Below the pieces are notes generated by a model. That model had not been told where the DNA came from. It made no database searches and was given only the letters and a program-made list of their open reading frames with translations. A DNA stretch of 14,676 bases from Deltaproteobacteria bacterium. GTDB taxonomy: Bacteria > Myxococcota > Polyangia > Haliangiales > Haliangiaceae. Positions 1 through 6,239 of this stretch are shown here, in pieces. The stretch is taken from the NCBI GenBank assembly GCA_018262455.1, contig JAGSPR010000129.1, positions 1-14,676 of the forward strand, written 5' to 3'. The position numbers and the translations under genes were made by a program. Every line of letters starts with the position of its first letter. Positions within the stretch are counted from its first letter, which is position 1.

Positions 1-1
1 G

Positions 2-661
2 CATCGCTGGGAGGGCATGGCCGACGTCGCGACGGTGGGCGATCAGGTCGTGCTGACCCACGCCGTACCTGGGCATTACGATCACGCGACCACGCCGAAG
101 AGCTCGCGCAGCACCCGGGACGGAGTCGCGTTCGCCGCCGACTTCATCGGGGTCCCGGACGACGCGCGGATCTACGCCGAGCTGGTCTATCCGCACTTCC
201 ACGGCGACACCGTCCACTTCGGGGCGCGTCCGACCAACGGCCCACCCGTGCTGGTGCATTACCCCGGCGGGCTGTACGGCGATGGCGCCGAGATCGTGGC
301 CCGGGCGCTCAAGCACCCGATCGTCCCGATCCTGCGCGATGACGCGGTCGAGCAGTACGCGGGCAACTCGCGGCAGATCGCGGGGGGCGTCCTGGTTCCC
401 GATGGCGTGTCCCCCGAGTTCGCGGCCGCGCTCGAGCGCCACGGCCTGGGGATCCACCGCGTCCCGCTGTTCGAGCTGTTCGGAAAAGCGGGCGGTGGAC
501 CGGCCTGCGCCACCCTCTACCTGCCGGGATCATTAGCCGTTCCAGCAGATCTTCCACTCCGCTACTCCGCAACGCGGCCCGCGGTACGCGCCCGGCGCGA
601 GCGGATTCCTCAGCGATTACGAGTGGATCGTGAGTTCTTCGAGGCCAAGCCACGCGGCTAG
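2..661 (+). CDS. Arginine-deiminase/DDAH-like amidinotransferase-superfamily protein, 5' truncated by window edge
   Basis: The reading frame is open to the window edge and reads HRWEG before the first in-frame ATG (position 17), so the true start lies upstream. Counting from that ATG, the pattern fits the guanidine-modifying (arginine deiminase, dimethylargininase, amidinotransferase) fold. WEGMAD matches the early acidic substrate-binding segment. HFHGDT (residue H62) matches the catalytic His of the H-x-DT motif. HYPGGL and YAGNSRQI match the strand motifs before the C-terminal lobe, and GGGPACATL gives the nucleophile C164 near the C terminus. Members hydrolyse or transfer the guanidino group of arginine derivatives; the exact substrate cannot be read here. 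After YLPG the chain continues about 45 residues with fewer G/C-ending codons than the body, which is unusual because family members normally stop soon after the Cys motif. A late frameshift or lost stop is possible. Family call fairly sure, function unsure. Confidence 0.62.
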   Translation, partial: HRWEGMADVATVGDQVVLTHAVPGHYDHATTPKSSRSTRDGVAFAADFIGVPDDARIYAELVYPHFHGDTVHFGARPTNGPPVLVHYPGGLYGDGAEIVARALKHPIVPILRDDAVEQYAGNSRQIAGGVLVPDGVSPEFAAALERHGLGIHRVPLFELFGKAGGGPACATLYLPGSLAVPADLPLRYSATRPAVRARRERIPQRLRVDREFFEAKPRG

Positions 662-666
662 CCGCG
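653..666. repeat. Perfect 14-bp palindrome over the stop codon
   Basis: CGCGGCTAGCCGCG is self-complementary and contains the TAG stop of the upstream gene at its centre. It can form a 5-bp stem with a CTAG tetraloop. No T-run follows, so it is not a convincing intrinsic terminator, and in GC-rich DNA such a palindrome may be chance. Confidence 0.3.
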
Positions 667-749
667 ATTGCCTGGCCACACAGAACTTGGCGCAACCACT
701 GGCAATCAAATTTCGTAGCCGATAAAACCCACCTCGACCTACTAAGAGC

Positions 750-777
750 GGCTCTGACTCTCCGCGTCAGGAGAGCC
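750..777 (+). promoter_or_regulatory. Two mutually exclusive hairpins in the 5' leader of the OmpA-family gene
   Basis: The 155-base gap 662-816 is more A/T-rich than its surroundings around 700-730 and probably holds the promoter, but no clear -35/-10 pair can be fixed. Downstream of it, CTCTCC (758-763) pairs perfectly with GGAGAG (770-775). Alternatively, GGCTCT (750-755) plus GAC (756-758) pairs with GTC (766-768) and AGAGCC (772-777). The two folds share bases and cannot coexist. No T-run follows, so a leader structure is more likely than a terminator. A GAGG ribosome-binding site lies at 802-805, 11 bases before the ATG. Confidence 0.3.
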
Positions 778-816
778 GGGGCCAAACGCCAGACCTACAA
801 CGAGGATCGTCACACC

Positions 817-2394
817 ATGTCTTTGGCCATCGTAGCGCTCCGGCGCTTGTTCCGACCCGCCGTTGTTGCATTGCTGGCCGCCGGGTCACTCGAGCTCGCA
901 ACGTCGACGTCAGCGCAGGCCAACGTCGAGATCGGCGGCACAGCCGGCGTCCACGTGTTCAGCGAGACCAACGAGCTCGGCGTCAACGATGTCGCCGGTG
1001 CTCCCTCGGAGCGTAACTCCGCACTGTTCGGCCTCCGCGCCGGCGTCTTCTTCGGCGACATGATCGGCGTCGAAGGCGAGTTCGGCGTGATCCCGAGCGA
1101 GGCGCGCGACCTGGTGTTCGACGTCTGGAACATCACCTATCGCGCACACGTGGTCGCCCAGTTCCGCGCCGCGGACCCGAAGAACAAGACGATCCCGTTC
1201 GTCCTGCTCGGCGCCGGCGCCACCCAGGTCGTCAGCACCAAGGGCGAGAACGCCGGTGCCGAAGCCATCATCAAGGACACCGACGCGGCGCTCTACCTCG
1301 GCGTCGGTGCGAAGTATCGCGTCGACAACGGGTGGGGCCTTCGGGTCGACGGTCGCATCCTGTTCCCGCCGGCGAGCGCCGACGGCACGGGCAAGAACGC
1401 CAAGCCGAGCGACGGCTTCACCGAGGACTTCGAGCTCCTGCTCTCGATCTACAAGGAGTTTGGTCGCAAGACGAAGAAGGAGCTGCCGCCTCCGCCGGAC
1501 AACGATCCTGACAAGGACGGGATTCTCGGCACGGACGACAAGTGCCCCACCGATCCCGAGGACAAGGACAGCTTCGAAGACGAGGACGGCTGCCCCGATC
1601 CCGACAACGACAAGGAAGGCGTTGCCGACGCGCAGGACAAGTGCCCGCTCGAGCCCGAAGACAAGGATAGCTTCCAGGACGACGACGGCTGTCCCGATCC
1701 GGACAACGACAACGACGGCCTCGCCGATGCGCAGGACAAGTGCCCGCTCGAGCCCGAGGACAAGGACAGCTTCCAGGACGACGACGGCTGCCCCGATCCG
1801 GACAACGATTCGGACGGCGTGCTCGATGCACAGGACAAGTGCCCCGATCAGCCGGAGACCAAGAACGGCTTCCAGGACGAGGACGGCTGCCCGGACGAGA
1901 TCCCGGCCAAGCTGAAGCAGTTCACCGGCATCGTCCAGGGCATCAACTTCAAGGTCGGCGACGCGGCGTTGCTCGCCACCTCGAACAAGACGCTCGACAA
2001 GGCCGTCGCGGTCCTCAAGGAGTTTGCGGAGCTCAAGATGGAGATCCAGGGCCATACCGATGACCAGCCGCTCAAGGCCAAGCCCGGCGCGCCGTACCAG
2101 GACAACCAGGCGCTGTCGCAGGCGCGCGCCGAGACGGTCATGGCGTACTTCGTGGCCAAGGGCGTCGAGCAGGCACGGCTCACCGCCAAGGGCTACGCCG
2201 ACACCGTGCCGGTCGTGGATCCCAAGGCCCTCAAGGGTGCCCCGCTGAACGCCGCGCGCGCGAAGAACCGCCGCGTCGAGTTCAAGCTCATCAGCGCGCT
2301 GACCGGTGGCGATGCTCCCCCCGCAGCCACGCCGCCGGCTCCGGCTCCGGCTCCGACGCCGGCCCCGGCGCCGACGCCCGCTCCCAAGTCGTAA
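817..2394 (+). CDS. OmpA-family outer-membrane protein with TSP3 calcium repeats
   Basis: A 525-residue exported protein. Residues 1-35 are a signal peptide: basic start, hydrophobic core around PAVVALLAAG, probable cleavage after SAQA. Residues 36-212 alternate in the manner of a small outer-membrane beta-barrel. Residues 228-361 hold four TSP3-type repeats rich in Asp (DxDxDG, DKCP, DGCPD), each with two Cys, expected to bind Ca2+ and form a stiff stalk. Residues about 370-493 are the OmpA C-terminal peptidoglycan-binding domain, with GHTD at 412-415, LSQARA near 433-438 and NRRVEF near 484-489. In this family the Asp of GHTD and the Arg of LSxxRA hold diaminopimelate; both are present. A Pro/Ala tail (500-525) ends the protein. 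It probably ties the outer membrane to the cell wall. It appears monocistronic, with a GAGG site upstream and a strong terminator just after the stop. Confidence 0.93.
   Translation: MSLAIVALRRLFRPAVVALLAAGSLELATSTSAQANVEIGGTAGVHVFSETNELGVNDVAGAPSERNSALFGLRAGVFFGDMIGVEGEFGVIPSEARDLVFDVWNITYRAHVVAQFRAADPKNKTIPFVLLGAGATQVVSTKGENAGAEAIIKDTDAALYLGVGAKYRVDNGWGLRVDGRILFPPASADGTGKNAKPSDGFTEDFELLLSIYKEFGRKTKKELPPPPDNDPDKDGILGTDDKCPTDPEDKDSFEDEDGCPDPDNDKEGVADAQDKCPLEPEDKDSFQDDDGCPDPDNDNDGLADAQDKCPLEPEDKDSFQDDDGCPDPDNDSDGVLDAQDKCPDQPETKNGFQDEDGCPDEIPAKLKQFTGIVQGINFKVGDAALLATSNKTLDKAVAVLKEFAELKMEIQGHTDDQPLKAKPGAPYQDNQALSQARAETVMAYFVAKGVEQARLTAKGYADTVPVVDPKALKGAPLNAARAKNRRVEFKLISALTGGDAPPAATPPAPAPAPTPAPAPTPAPKS
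1498..1899 (+). repeat. Four in-frame TSP3 repeats (about 99 bp each)
   Basis: The units are 1498-1602 (two codons longer), 1603-1701, 1702-1800 and 1801-1899. Units two and three differ at only about eight of 99 bases, mostly at third positions, suggesting a fairly recent duplication. Every unit keeps the DKCP and DGCPD cysteines, and the core reads D-N-D-x-x-G-x-x-D-A-Q-D-K-C-P. Confidence 0.88.
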
Positions 2395-2413
2395 CGCCCG
2401 CTCGCCGATCGCT

Positions 2414-2445
2414 CCGAGGCCGCTCTTGCGGCCTCGGTTCGTTTT
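2414..2445 (+). terminator. Strong intrinsic terminator after the OmpA-family gene
   Basis: CCGAGGCCGC (2414-2423) pairs perfectly with GCGGCCTCGG (2428-2437) across a TCTT loop and is followed by TTCGTTTT. A 10-bp GC-rich stem with a T-rich tail, 20 bases past the stop codon, is a textbook Rho-independent terminator. Confidence 0.92.
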
Positions 2446-2478
2446 CGGGACCGCCGCGGCCGCCCGACTCCCGCACGC

Positions 2479-2754
2479 ATGCTACGAGAGCGCGTGCTGC
2501 CGGCCGCGCTCCTCGAGATCCTTGTCTGCCCCAAGTCCAAGCAGCCGTTGATCTACTTTCCACGTGGGGAGGACGACACCGACGAGGCCACCGGCTTCGT
2601 GATGTCCCCCGCTTCCAGACTCCGCTACCGGATCGAAGCCGGCGTGCCCGTCATGCTGGTCGAAGAAGCCACCGAGCTTTCGTCCGAAGCCACCGAGGCG
2701 CTGGTCGCCCGTGCCAGAGCGCTGGGCCTCGTCGTGCCGCGCTCACCGCAGTGA
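2479..2754 (+). CDS. Trm112/UPF0434 (YcaR)-like small protein
   Basis: A 91-residue protein. Residues 10-24 (AALLEILVCPKSKQPL) match the opening of bacterial Trm112-family proteins, and residues 42-63 (MSPASRLRYRIEAGVPVMLVEE) match the family's L-x-Y-x-I-x-x-G-I-P-V-M-L signature. In eukaryotes and archaea, Trm112 activates methyltransferases acting on tRNA, rRNA and release factors; the bacterial role is less defined. The usual second Cys of the CPxC pair is Ser here (C17-P-K-S), so no zinc knuckle is expected. About 12 residues are inserted around 29-40, and a predicted helix follows at 68-84, making it longer than the usual 55-65 residues. No clear ribosome-binding site is seen, so the start at 2479 is the least certain part. 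Confidence 0.75.
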   Translation: MLRERVLPAALLEILVCPKSKQPLIYFPRGEDDTDEATGFVMSPASRLRYRIEAGVPVMLVEEATELSSEATEALVARARALGLVVPRSPQ

Positions 2755-2852
2755 GGCGACGCAGCAAGGCAAAGCGATCGGCGCCGCGCTCGGCGGGATG
2801 ATCGTGGTGTGTGATCCTGCAGCGTTAGCGCCTGCGTTCGCCGATCGGCCCC

Positions 2853-2882
2853 TTGACGTGGGGCCCTTGCGGCTGGTAGATC
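2853..2882 (+). promoter_or_regulatory. Candidate sigma-70 promoter for the prs operon
   Basis: TTGACG (2853-2858) is a near-consensus -35 element. TAGATC (2877-2882) sits 18 bases downstream as a weak -10. It lies in the 195-base gap 2755-2949, which has no other convincing gene. A 9-bp inverted repeat (CGATCGGCG at 2775-2783, CGCCGATCG at 2839-2847) ends six bases before the -35 and could be an operator or chance. Confidence 0.45.
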
Positions 2883-2890
2883 GCCGGTTC

Positions 2891-2908
2891 CTTCGTGGGC
2901 TCACGAAG
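2891..2908 (+). promoter_or_regulatory. Perfect 7-bp hairpin in the prs leader
   Basis: CTTCGTG (2891-2897) pairs perfectly with CACGAAG (2902-2908) around a GGCT loop. If the promoter at 2853-2882 is right, transcription would begin near 2889, placing this hairpin at the very 5' end of the prs mRNA. There it could protect the transcript or serve a regulatory role. No T-run follows. Confidence 0.4.
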
Positions 2909-2949
2909 CGCGTCCTCTGGAACGGAAGTCTTAGCGAAGCAGAGATGAA

Positions 2950-3897
2950 GTGTTGAAGTCGCTATCGATCTTCACGGGTAACTCGAATCGGGCTCTTGCA
3001 GACGAGATCTGCAAGCTGGTCGAGATTCCGCTCGGCCGCGCCGACGTGACCCATTTCTCCGACGGCGAGATCTACGTCGAGATCGGCGAGAACGTCCGCG
3101 GCGTCAACTGCTTCGTGGTGCAGCCGACGTGCTCGCCGCCGAACCAGGCGCTGATGGAGATGCTGATCATGATCGATGCGCTCAAGCGCGCCTCGGCCGG
3201 CAGCATCGTCGCGATCATCCCCTACTTCGGCTACGCGCGGCAGGATCGCAAGACCAAGCCCCGCACCCCGATCACCGCGAAGCTGGTGGCGAACCTCATC
3301 ACCGCCGCGGGCGCCGATCGCGCGCTCGCGATGGATCTCCACGCCGGCCAGATCCAGGGGTTCTTCGACATCCCGTTCGATCACCTCTACGCGATGCCGG
3401 TGTTGATCGAGGAGCTCCGCGTCCTTGGCTTCGGCGGGGATCAGACCATCGTCGTGTCGCCGGATGCTGGCGGCGTCGAGCGTGCGCGCGCGTTCTCCAA
3501 GCGGCTCGGCGCCGGTCTGGCCATCATCGACAAGCGGCGCCCTGCTCCGAACGTTTCGGAGATCATGAACATCGTCGGTGATGTCCGCGGCAAGAAGACG
3601 ATCATCGTCGACGACATCATCGATACCGCGGGCACGCTGACGAACGCCGCCCATGCGATCATGGAAGCCGGCGCGTCGAGCGTGTCGTGCTGTGCCAGCC
3701 ATGCGGTGTTCTCGGGCAATGCGGTCCAGCGCATCACCGACTCGCCGCTCCAACATGTCGTCGTCACGAACACCATCCCGCTGTCGGAGGCCGGTGTTGC
3801 GTGCGGCAAGGTGCGCGTCAAGAACGTCGGGCGCCTGCTCGGCGAGGCGATCAAGCGCATCCACCACGGGGACTCGATCAGCTCGTTGTTTGTTTGA
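2950..3897 (+). CDS. prs: Ribose-phosphate pyrophosphokinase (PRPP synthetase)
   Basis: A 315-residue protein of normal length. It makes 5-phosphoribosyl-1-pyrophosphate from ribose 5-phosphate and ATP in the cytoplasm, feeding purine, pyrimidine, NAD, His and Trp synthesis. Visible class I PRPP synthetase motifs are FSDGE (36-40), the ATP-binding loop YARQDRK (95-101), the metal-binding DLHAGQIQGFF (129-139), SPDAGGVERAR (170-180) and the PRPP-binding VDDIIDTAGT (220-229). Translation most likely starts at GTG 2950, with an AGAG at 2941-2944 upstream; TTG 2953 is an alternative. The frame before it has no homology. It heads the rplY-pth run, with only 24 bases to the next gene. Confidence 0.97.
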   Translation: MLKSLSIFTGNSNRALADEICKLVEIPLGRADVTHFSDGEIYVEIGENVRGVNCFVVQPTCSPPNQALMEMLIMIDALKRASAGSIVAIIPYFGYARQDRKTKPRTPITAKLVANLITAAGADRALAMDLHAGQIQGFFDIPFDHLYAMPVLIEELRVLGFGGDQTIVVSPDAGGVERARAFSKRLGAGLAIIDKRRPAPNVSEIMNIVGDVRGKKTIIVDDIIDTAGTLTNAAHAIMEAGASSVSCCASHAVFSGNAVQRITDSPLQHVVVTNTIPLSEAGVACGKVRVKNVGRLLGEAIKRIHHGDSISSLFV

Positions 3898-3921
3898 TCC
3901 AGAGGAAGAAGAGAGAACGTC

Positions 3922-4701
3922 ATGGAAGTCGGAAAGCTCACTGTCACCCTTCGCGCCACCACCGGTCACAAGGGCGTGTCGCGCCAGCTGCGGTCGCAAG
4001 GTAAAGTTCCCGGGGTCTGCTACGGCGCCTCGGTCGACGGCCGCATCGAGCCGCTTCCGATCATCGTGGACGTCAAGGCGCTCCGCGGCGCCCTCGATCC
4101 GATCCGCAAGCAGAACACCGTCATCGACCTCACGATCGAAGGCGGATCCGCCAAGCGCTCGCTGCACGCGCTCGTCAAGGAGTACCAGCTCCATCCGCTG
4201 CGCCGCGAGATCACGCACGTCGACCTGCTCGCGATCGATCCGAACAAGGAAGTCGCCGCGGACGTGCCGCTCGAGTTCATCGGCAAGCCGGCCGGCGCCA
4301 TCAACGGCGGTCAGGTCCGCATCGTGATGCGCAAGCTCGAGATTCGGGCCAAGCCGAGCGACATTCCGATCAAGATCACGGTCGATGTCTCGCCGCTCGA
4401 GATCGGTGACGTCATCCACGTCTCGTCGGTGGCCCTGCCGCCGGGTGTCACCACGACCACCGGTCGTGACCTCGCCATCGTCACGTGCGCGGCGCCCGAG
4501 GAAGAGGCCGTCGCGGTCACTGCCGAGGGGGCTCCGGCCGAAGGCGCAGCTGCAGCGCCGGTTGCTGGCGCTCCGGCTGCTGCCGCCGGTGGCAAGGCCG
4601 CCGCGGGTGGCAAGGCTGCCGCCCCGGCCGCGGGTGCGAAGGACGCGAAGGCTGCTCCGGCCGCTGGCAAGGCCGCGCCCGCTGCCAAGCCCAAGAAGTA
4701 A
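3922..4701 (+). CDS. rplY: 50S ribosomal protein bL25, CTC/TL5 form with low-complexity tail
   Basis: A 259-residue protein. Residues 4-95 form the 5S-rRNA-binding L25 domain (RSQGKVPGVCYG at 24-35, LVKEYQLHP near 84-92). Residues about 100-190 are the beta-rich C-terminal domain of the CTC/TL5 class (VPLEFIGKPAGAINGGQ near 115-131, PPGV near 173-176). Residues 195-259 are an Ala/Gly/Pro/Lys tail with repeated GGKAAA and AAPAAGK units, highly basic towards the end, as seen in many ribosomal proteins of GC-rich bacteria. It binds 5S rRNA in the central protuberance. Purine-rich AGAGAG at 3910-3915 precedes the ATG. It lies 24 bases after prs and 18 before pth, consistent with one transcript. 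Confidence 0.95.
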   Translation: MEVGKLTVTLRATTGHKGVSRQLRSQGKVPGVCYGASVDGRIEPLPIIVDVKALRGALDPIRKQNTVIDLTIEGGSAKRSLHALVKEYQLHPLRREITHVDLLAIDPNKEVAADVPLEFIGKPAGAINGGQVRIVMRKLEIRAKPSDIPIKITVDVSPLEIGDVIHVSSVALPPGVTTTTGRDLAIVTCAAPEEEAVAVTAEGAPAEGAAAAPVAGAPAAAAGGKAAAGGKAAAPAAGAKDAKAAPAAGKAAPAAKPKK

Positions 4702-4719
4702 CCGCGGGCTGGCTGGCGG

Positions 4720-5340
4720 ATGTGGCTGATCGTGGGGCTCGGGAATCCGGGCTCGAAGTACGAACGCAATCGCCACAACATCGGGTTCCGGGTGGTCGAC
4801 GAGCTCGCGCGCAAGCACGGGCTCCCCGCCTGGACGGGTAAGCTCGGCGGGGAGGTGACGTCCGGCGTCATCACGACCGAGCGCGGCCGCGAGCGTGCGC
4901 ATGTGCTCAAGCCGATGGAGTTCATGAACCACTCCGGCTTCGCGGTGCAGCGAACGGCCGCGTTCCACAAGATCGACGTCGACCACATCATCGCCGTGCA
5001 CGACGAGCTCGACCTGCCGTTCGGGGTGGTGCGGCTCAAGAACGGCGGTGGCCACGGTGGCCACAACGGCCTGCGCTCGATGATCGACCAGCTAGGAGCC
5101 CCCGGCTTCGCGCGGCTGCGGATGGGAATCGGGAGGGACACCAATGCGCCTCCGGGTAGCAAGGACGCTGCCGGCTGGGTCCTGTCCGACTTTCCCCAGG
5201 CCCACGCCAGCGCCGTGGCGGCCATGATCTCTGCCGGTTGCGAGGACCTCGAGTCGGTCCTCGCCAGGGGCATCACGGCCGCGATGAATCAGCACAACGC
5301 CCGTCCCAGCCTGTTCCAATCCCCAGGCTCCGTGATATAG
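4720..5340 (+). CDS. pth: Peptidyl-tRNA hydrolase
   Basis: A 206-residue protein. It cleaves the ester bond of peptidyl-tRNAs that drop off ribosomes, recycling tRNA. The active-site set of bacterial Pth is complete: N9 in GLGNPG, catalytic H19 in RHNIGF, N70 in FMNHSG, D95 in HDELDL and N116 in GHNGL. The C-terminal tail (about 190-206) is variable, as usual. The ATG at 4720 gives the conserved start WLIVGLGNPG. The only ribosome-binding sequence is a weak G-rich stretch (GGCTGGCGG), so translation may be coupled to rplY, whose stop is 18 bases upstream. The last codons overlap a candidate -10 for rpsF. Confidence 0.96.
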   Translation: MWLIVGLGNPGSKYERNRHNIGFRVVDELARKHGLPAWTGKLGGEVTSGVITTERGRERAHVLKPMEFMNHSGFAVQRTAAFHKIDVDHIIAVHDELDLPFGVVRLKNGGGHGGHNGLRSMIDQLGAPGFARLRMGIGRDTNAPPGSKDAAGWVLSDFPQAHASAVAAMISAGCEDLESVLARGITAAMNQHNARPSLFQSPGSVI

Positions 5341-5341
5341 A
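5333..5341 (+). promoter_or_regulatory. Possible extended -10 element for rpsF
   Basis: TGATATAGA at the end of pth has the TGn extension plus TATAGA, four of six consensus bases. A matching -35 is poor (TTCCAA at 5314-5319 is the closest). If used, transcription would start near 5348 and the leader would contain the hairpin at 5361-5381. Confidence 0.35.
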
Positions 5342-5360
5342 CCCCGCCTTCCACAACCTC

Positions 5361-5381
5361 GCCTGCTGCGCCACAGCAGGC
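5361..5381 (+). promoter_or_regulatory. Perfect 8-bp hairpin in the rpsF leader
   Basis: GCCTGCTG (5361-5368) pairs perfectly with CAGCAGGC (5374-5381) around CGCCA. It lies between pth and rpsF, 22 bases before the rpsF ATG and about 11 before its AGAGGAA ribosome-binding site. No T-run follows. rpsF operons in many bacteria are autoregulated by an S6:S18-binding leader RNA; this hairpin is in the right place, but I could not confirm the defining bulge. Confidence 0.4.
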
Positions 5382-5403
5382 TTCACACCCAAGAGGAACC
5401 GAC

Positions 5404-5934
5404 ATGGCACGCCTGCAGTCACTCAGAGACACGCCGAACACGGCCCGCGAATACGAGACGACCTTCATCCTGCGCCCCAACACGCCCAACGAAGGCGTCG
5501 CCGACGTGAACACCCGCATCCGCGGGATCATCGAGGGCATGGGCGGCAAGATCATCAAGGTCGACAACTGGGGCAAGCGCCGGCTCGCTTACGAAGTCGC
5601 CAAGGAGCGCAAGGGTATCTACCTTTACTGGCAGTACCTGGCGCAGCCGGGCGTGGTCGAGGAGACCGAGCGCAACCTCCGCATGCTCGACTCGGTCATC
5701 CGCTACCTGACCGTCAAGGTCGACTCGGACATCGACGTCGGCGCACGGCCGTCCGAGATCGACGAGACCTCGTACGAGAAGGCAGCGCAGACCGCCGCGG
5801 ACGAGGAGGACATCTTCCTCTCGCGCGGAACCGATGACAGCGCGTCGTCCTCGGACGACGAGGATGACTACACGGCCCCAGGCTTCGAGGATGTCGAGAG
5901 CCCGCCGGCCCTTCCACCCGAGAGCAAGGAGTAA
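5404..5934 (+). CDS. rpsF: 30S ribosomal protein bS6 with acidic C-terminal extension
   Basis: A 176-residue protein. The S6 fold spans residues about 15-110: REYETTFILRP at 15-25, the signature WGKRRLAYEV at 56-65, then KERKGIYLYW. S6 pairs with S18 on the 30S platform. There is a 14-residue N-terminal extension. Residues 112-176 form a long acidic tail with DEED, SSSDDEDD and a final Glu. E. coli S6 also ends in an acidic stretch modified by RimK, but this tail is much longer. An AGAGGAA ribosome-binding site precedes the ATG. The stop is followed after three bases by rpsR. Confidence 0.95.
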   Translation: MARLQSLRDTPNTAREYETTFILRPNTPNEGVADVNTRIRGIIEGMGGKIIKVDNWGKRRLAYEVAKERKGIYLYWQYLAQPGVVEETERNLRMLDSVIRYLTVKVDSDIDVGARPSEIDETSYEKAAQTAADEEDIFLSRGTDDSASSSDDEDDYTAPGFEDVESPPALPPESKE

Positions 5935-5937
5935 GTC

Positions 5938-6234
5938 ATGTCTACCCGCATGGATGCCGGTGATGACGGAATGGACCGCGACGACGACCGCCGCGGTGGC
6001 AAAGGCGGTCGAGGCGGCATGGGCGGCGGCAAGCGCAAGCTGCTGTCCGACGAGATCGTCCAGAAGATCGACTACAAGAACCCGCAGATCCTGCGCTCGT
6101 TCGTGACCGACCGCGGCAAGATGATCCCGCGCCGCATCAGCGGTGCGAGCGCTCGCCAGCAGCGCGTCATCTCGACCGCGATCCGCCGCGCGCGCATGCT
6201 CGCGCTGCTGCCGTTCACCGTGACCGGGGAGTAA
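5938..6234 (+). CDS. rpsR: 30S ribosomal protein bS18
   Basis: A 98-residue protein. Residues about 33-96 are the S18 core: KIDYKNPQILRSFVTDRGK, then the signature segment SARQQR and RRARMLALLPF. The first 32 residues are a Gly/Asp/Arg-rich extension (MDRDDDRRGG, GGRGGMGGGK) not found in short S18 forms. S18 partners S6 on the 30S platform. The ribosome-binding site AAGGAG (5926-5931) lies inside the end of rpsF, giving tight coupling. Neither ssb nor priB lies between rpsF and rpsR, although one of them does in many other bacteria. Confidence 0.95.
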   Translation: MSTRMDAGDDGMDRDDDRRGGKGGRGGMGGGKRKLLSDEIVQKIDYKNPQILRSFVTDRGKMIPRRISGASARQQRVISTAIRRARMLALLPFTVTGE

Positions 6235-6239
6235 CCACC

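Noticed and set aside
700..715. Sigma-54-like sequence (TGGCAAT, four bases, TTTCG) upstream of the OmpA-family gene
   Set aside because: The essential GC at -12 is TC here and no upstream activator site was found; too weak to call.
1498..1899. Regular spaced repeats that could suggest a CRISPR-like array
   Set aside because: They are in-frame TSP3 protein repeats with third-position variation, not identical repeats with unique spacers.
2755..2949. tRNA gene before prs, as seen in some genomes
   Set aside because: No T-loop GTTCRA consensus or cloverleaf pairing found.
2711..2956. 81-residue plus-strand frame spanning the gap before prs
   Set aside because: No recognisable ribosome-binding site or conserved pattern. 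It overlaps the end of the Trm112-like gene and covers the likely prs promoter.
2962..5064. 700-residue open frame on the minus strand opposite prs, rplY and pth
   Set aside because: Asp/Arg/His-rich, low-complexity translation with no domain. It is antisense to three certain genes and arises from G/C-ending codons in the real frame.
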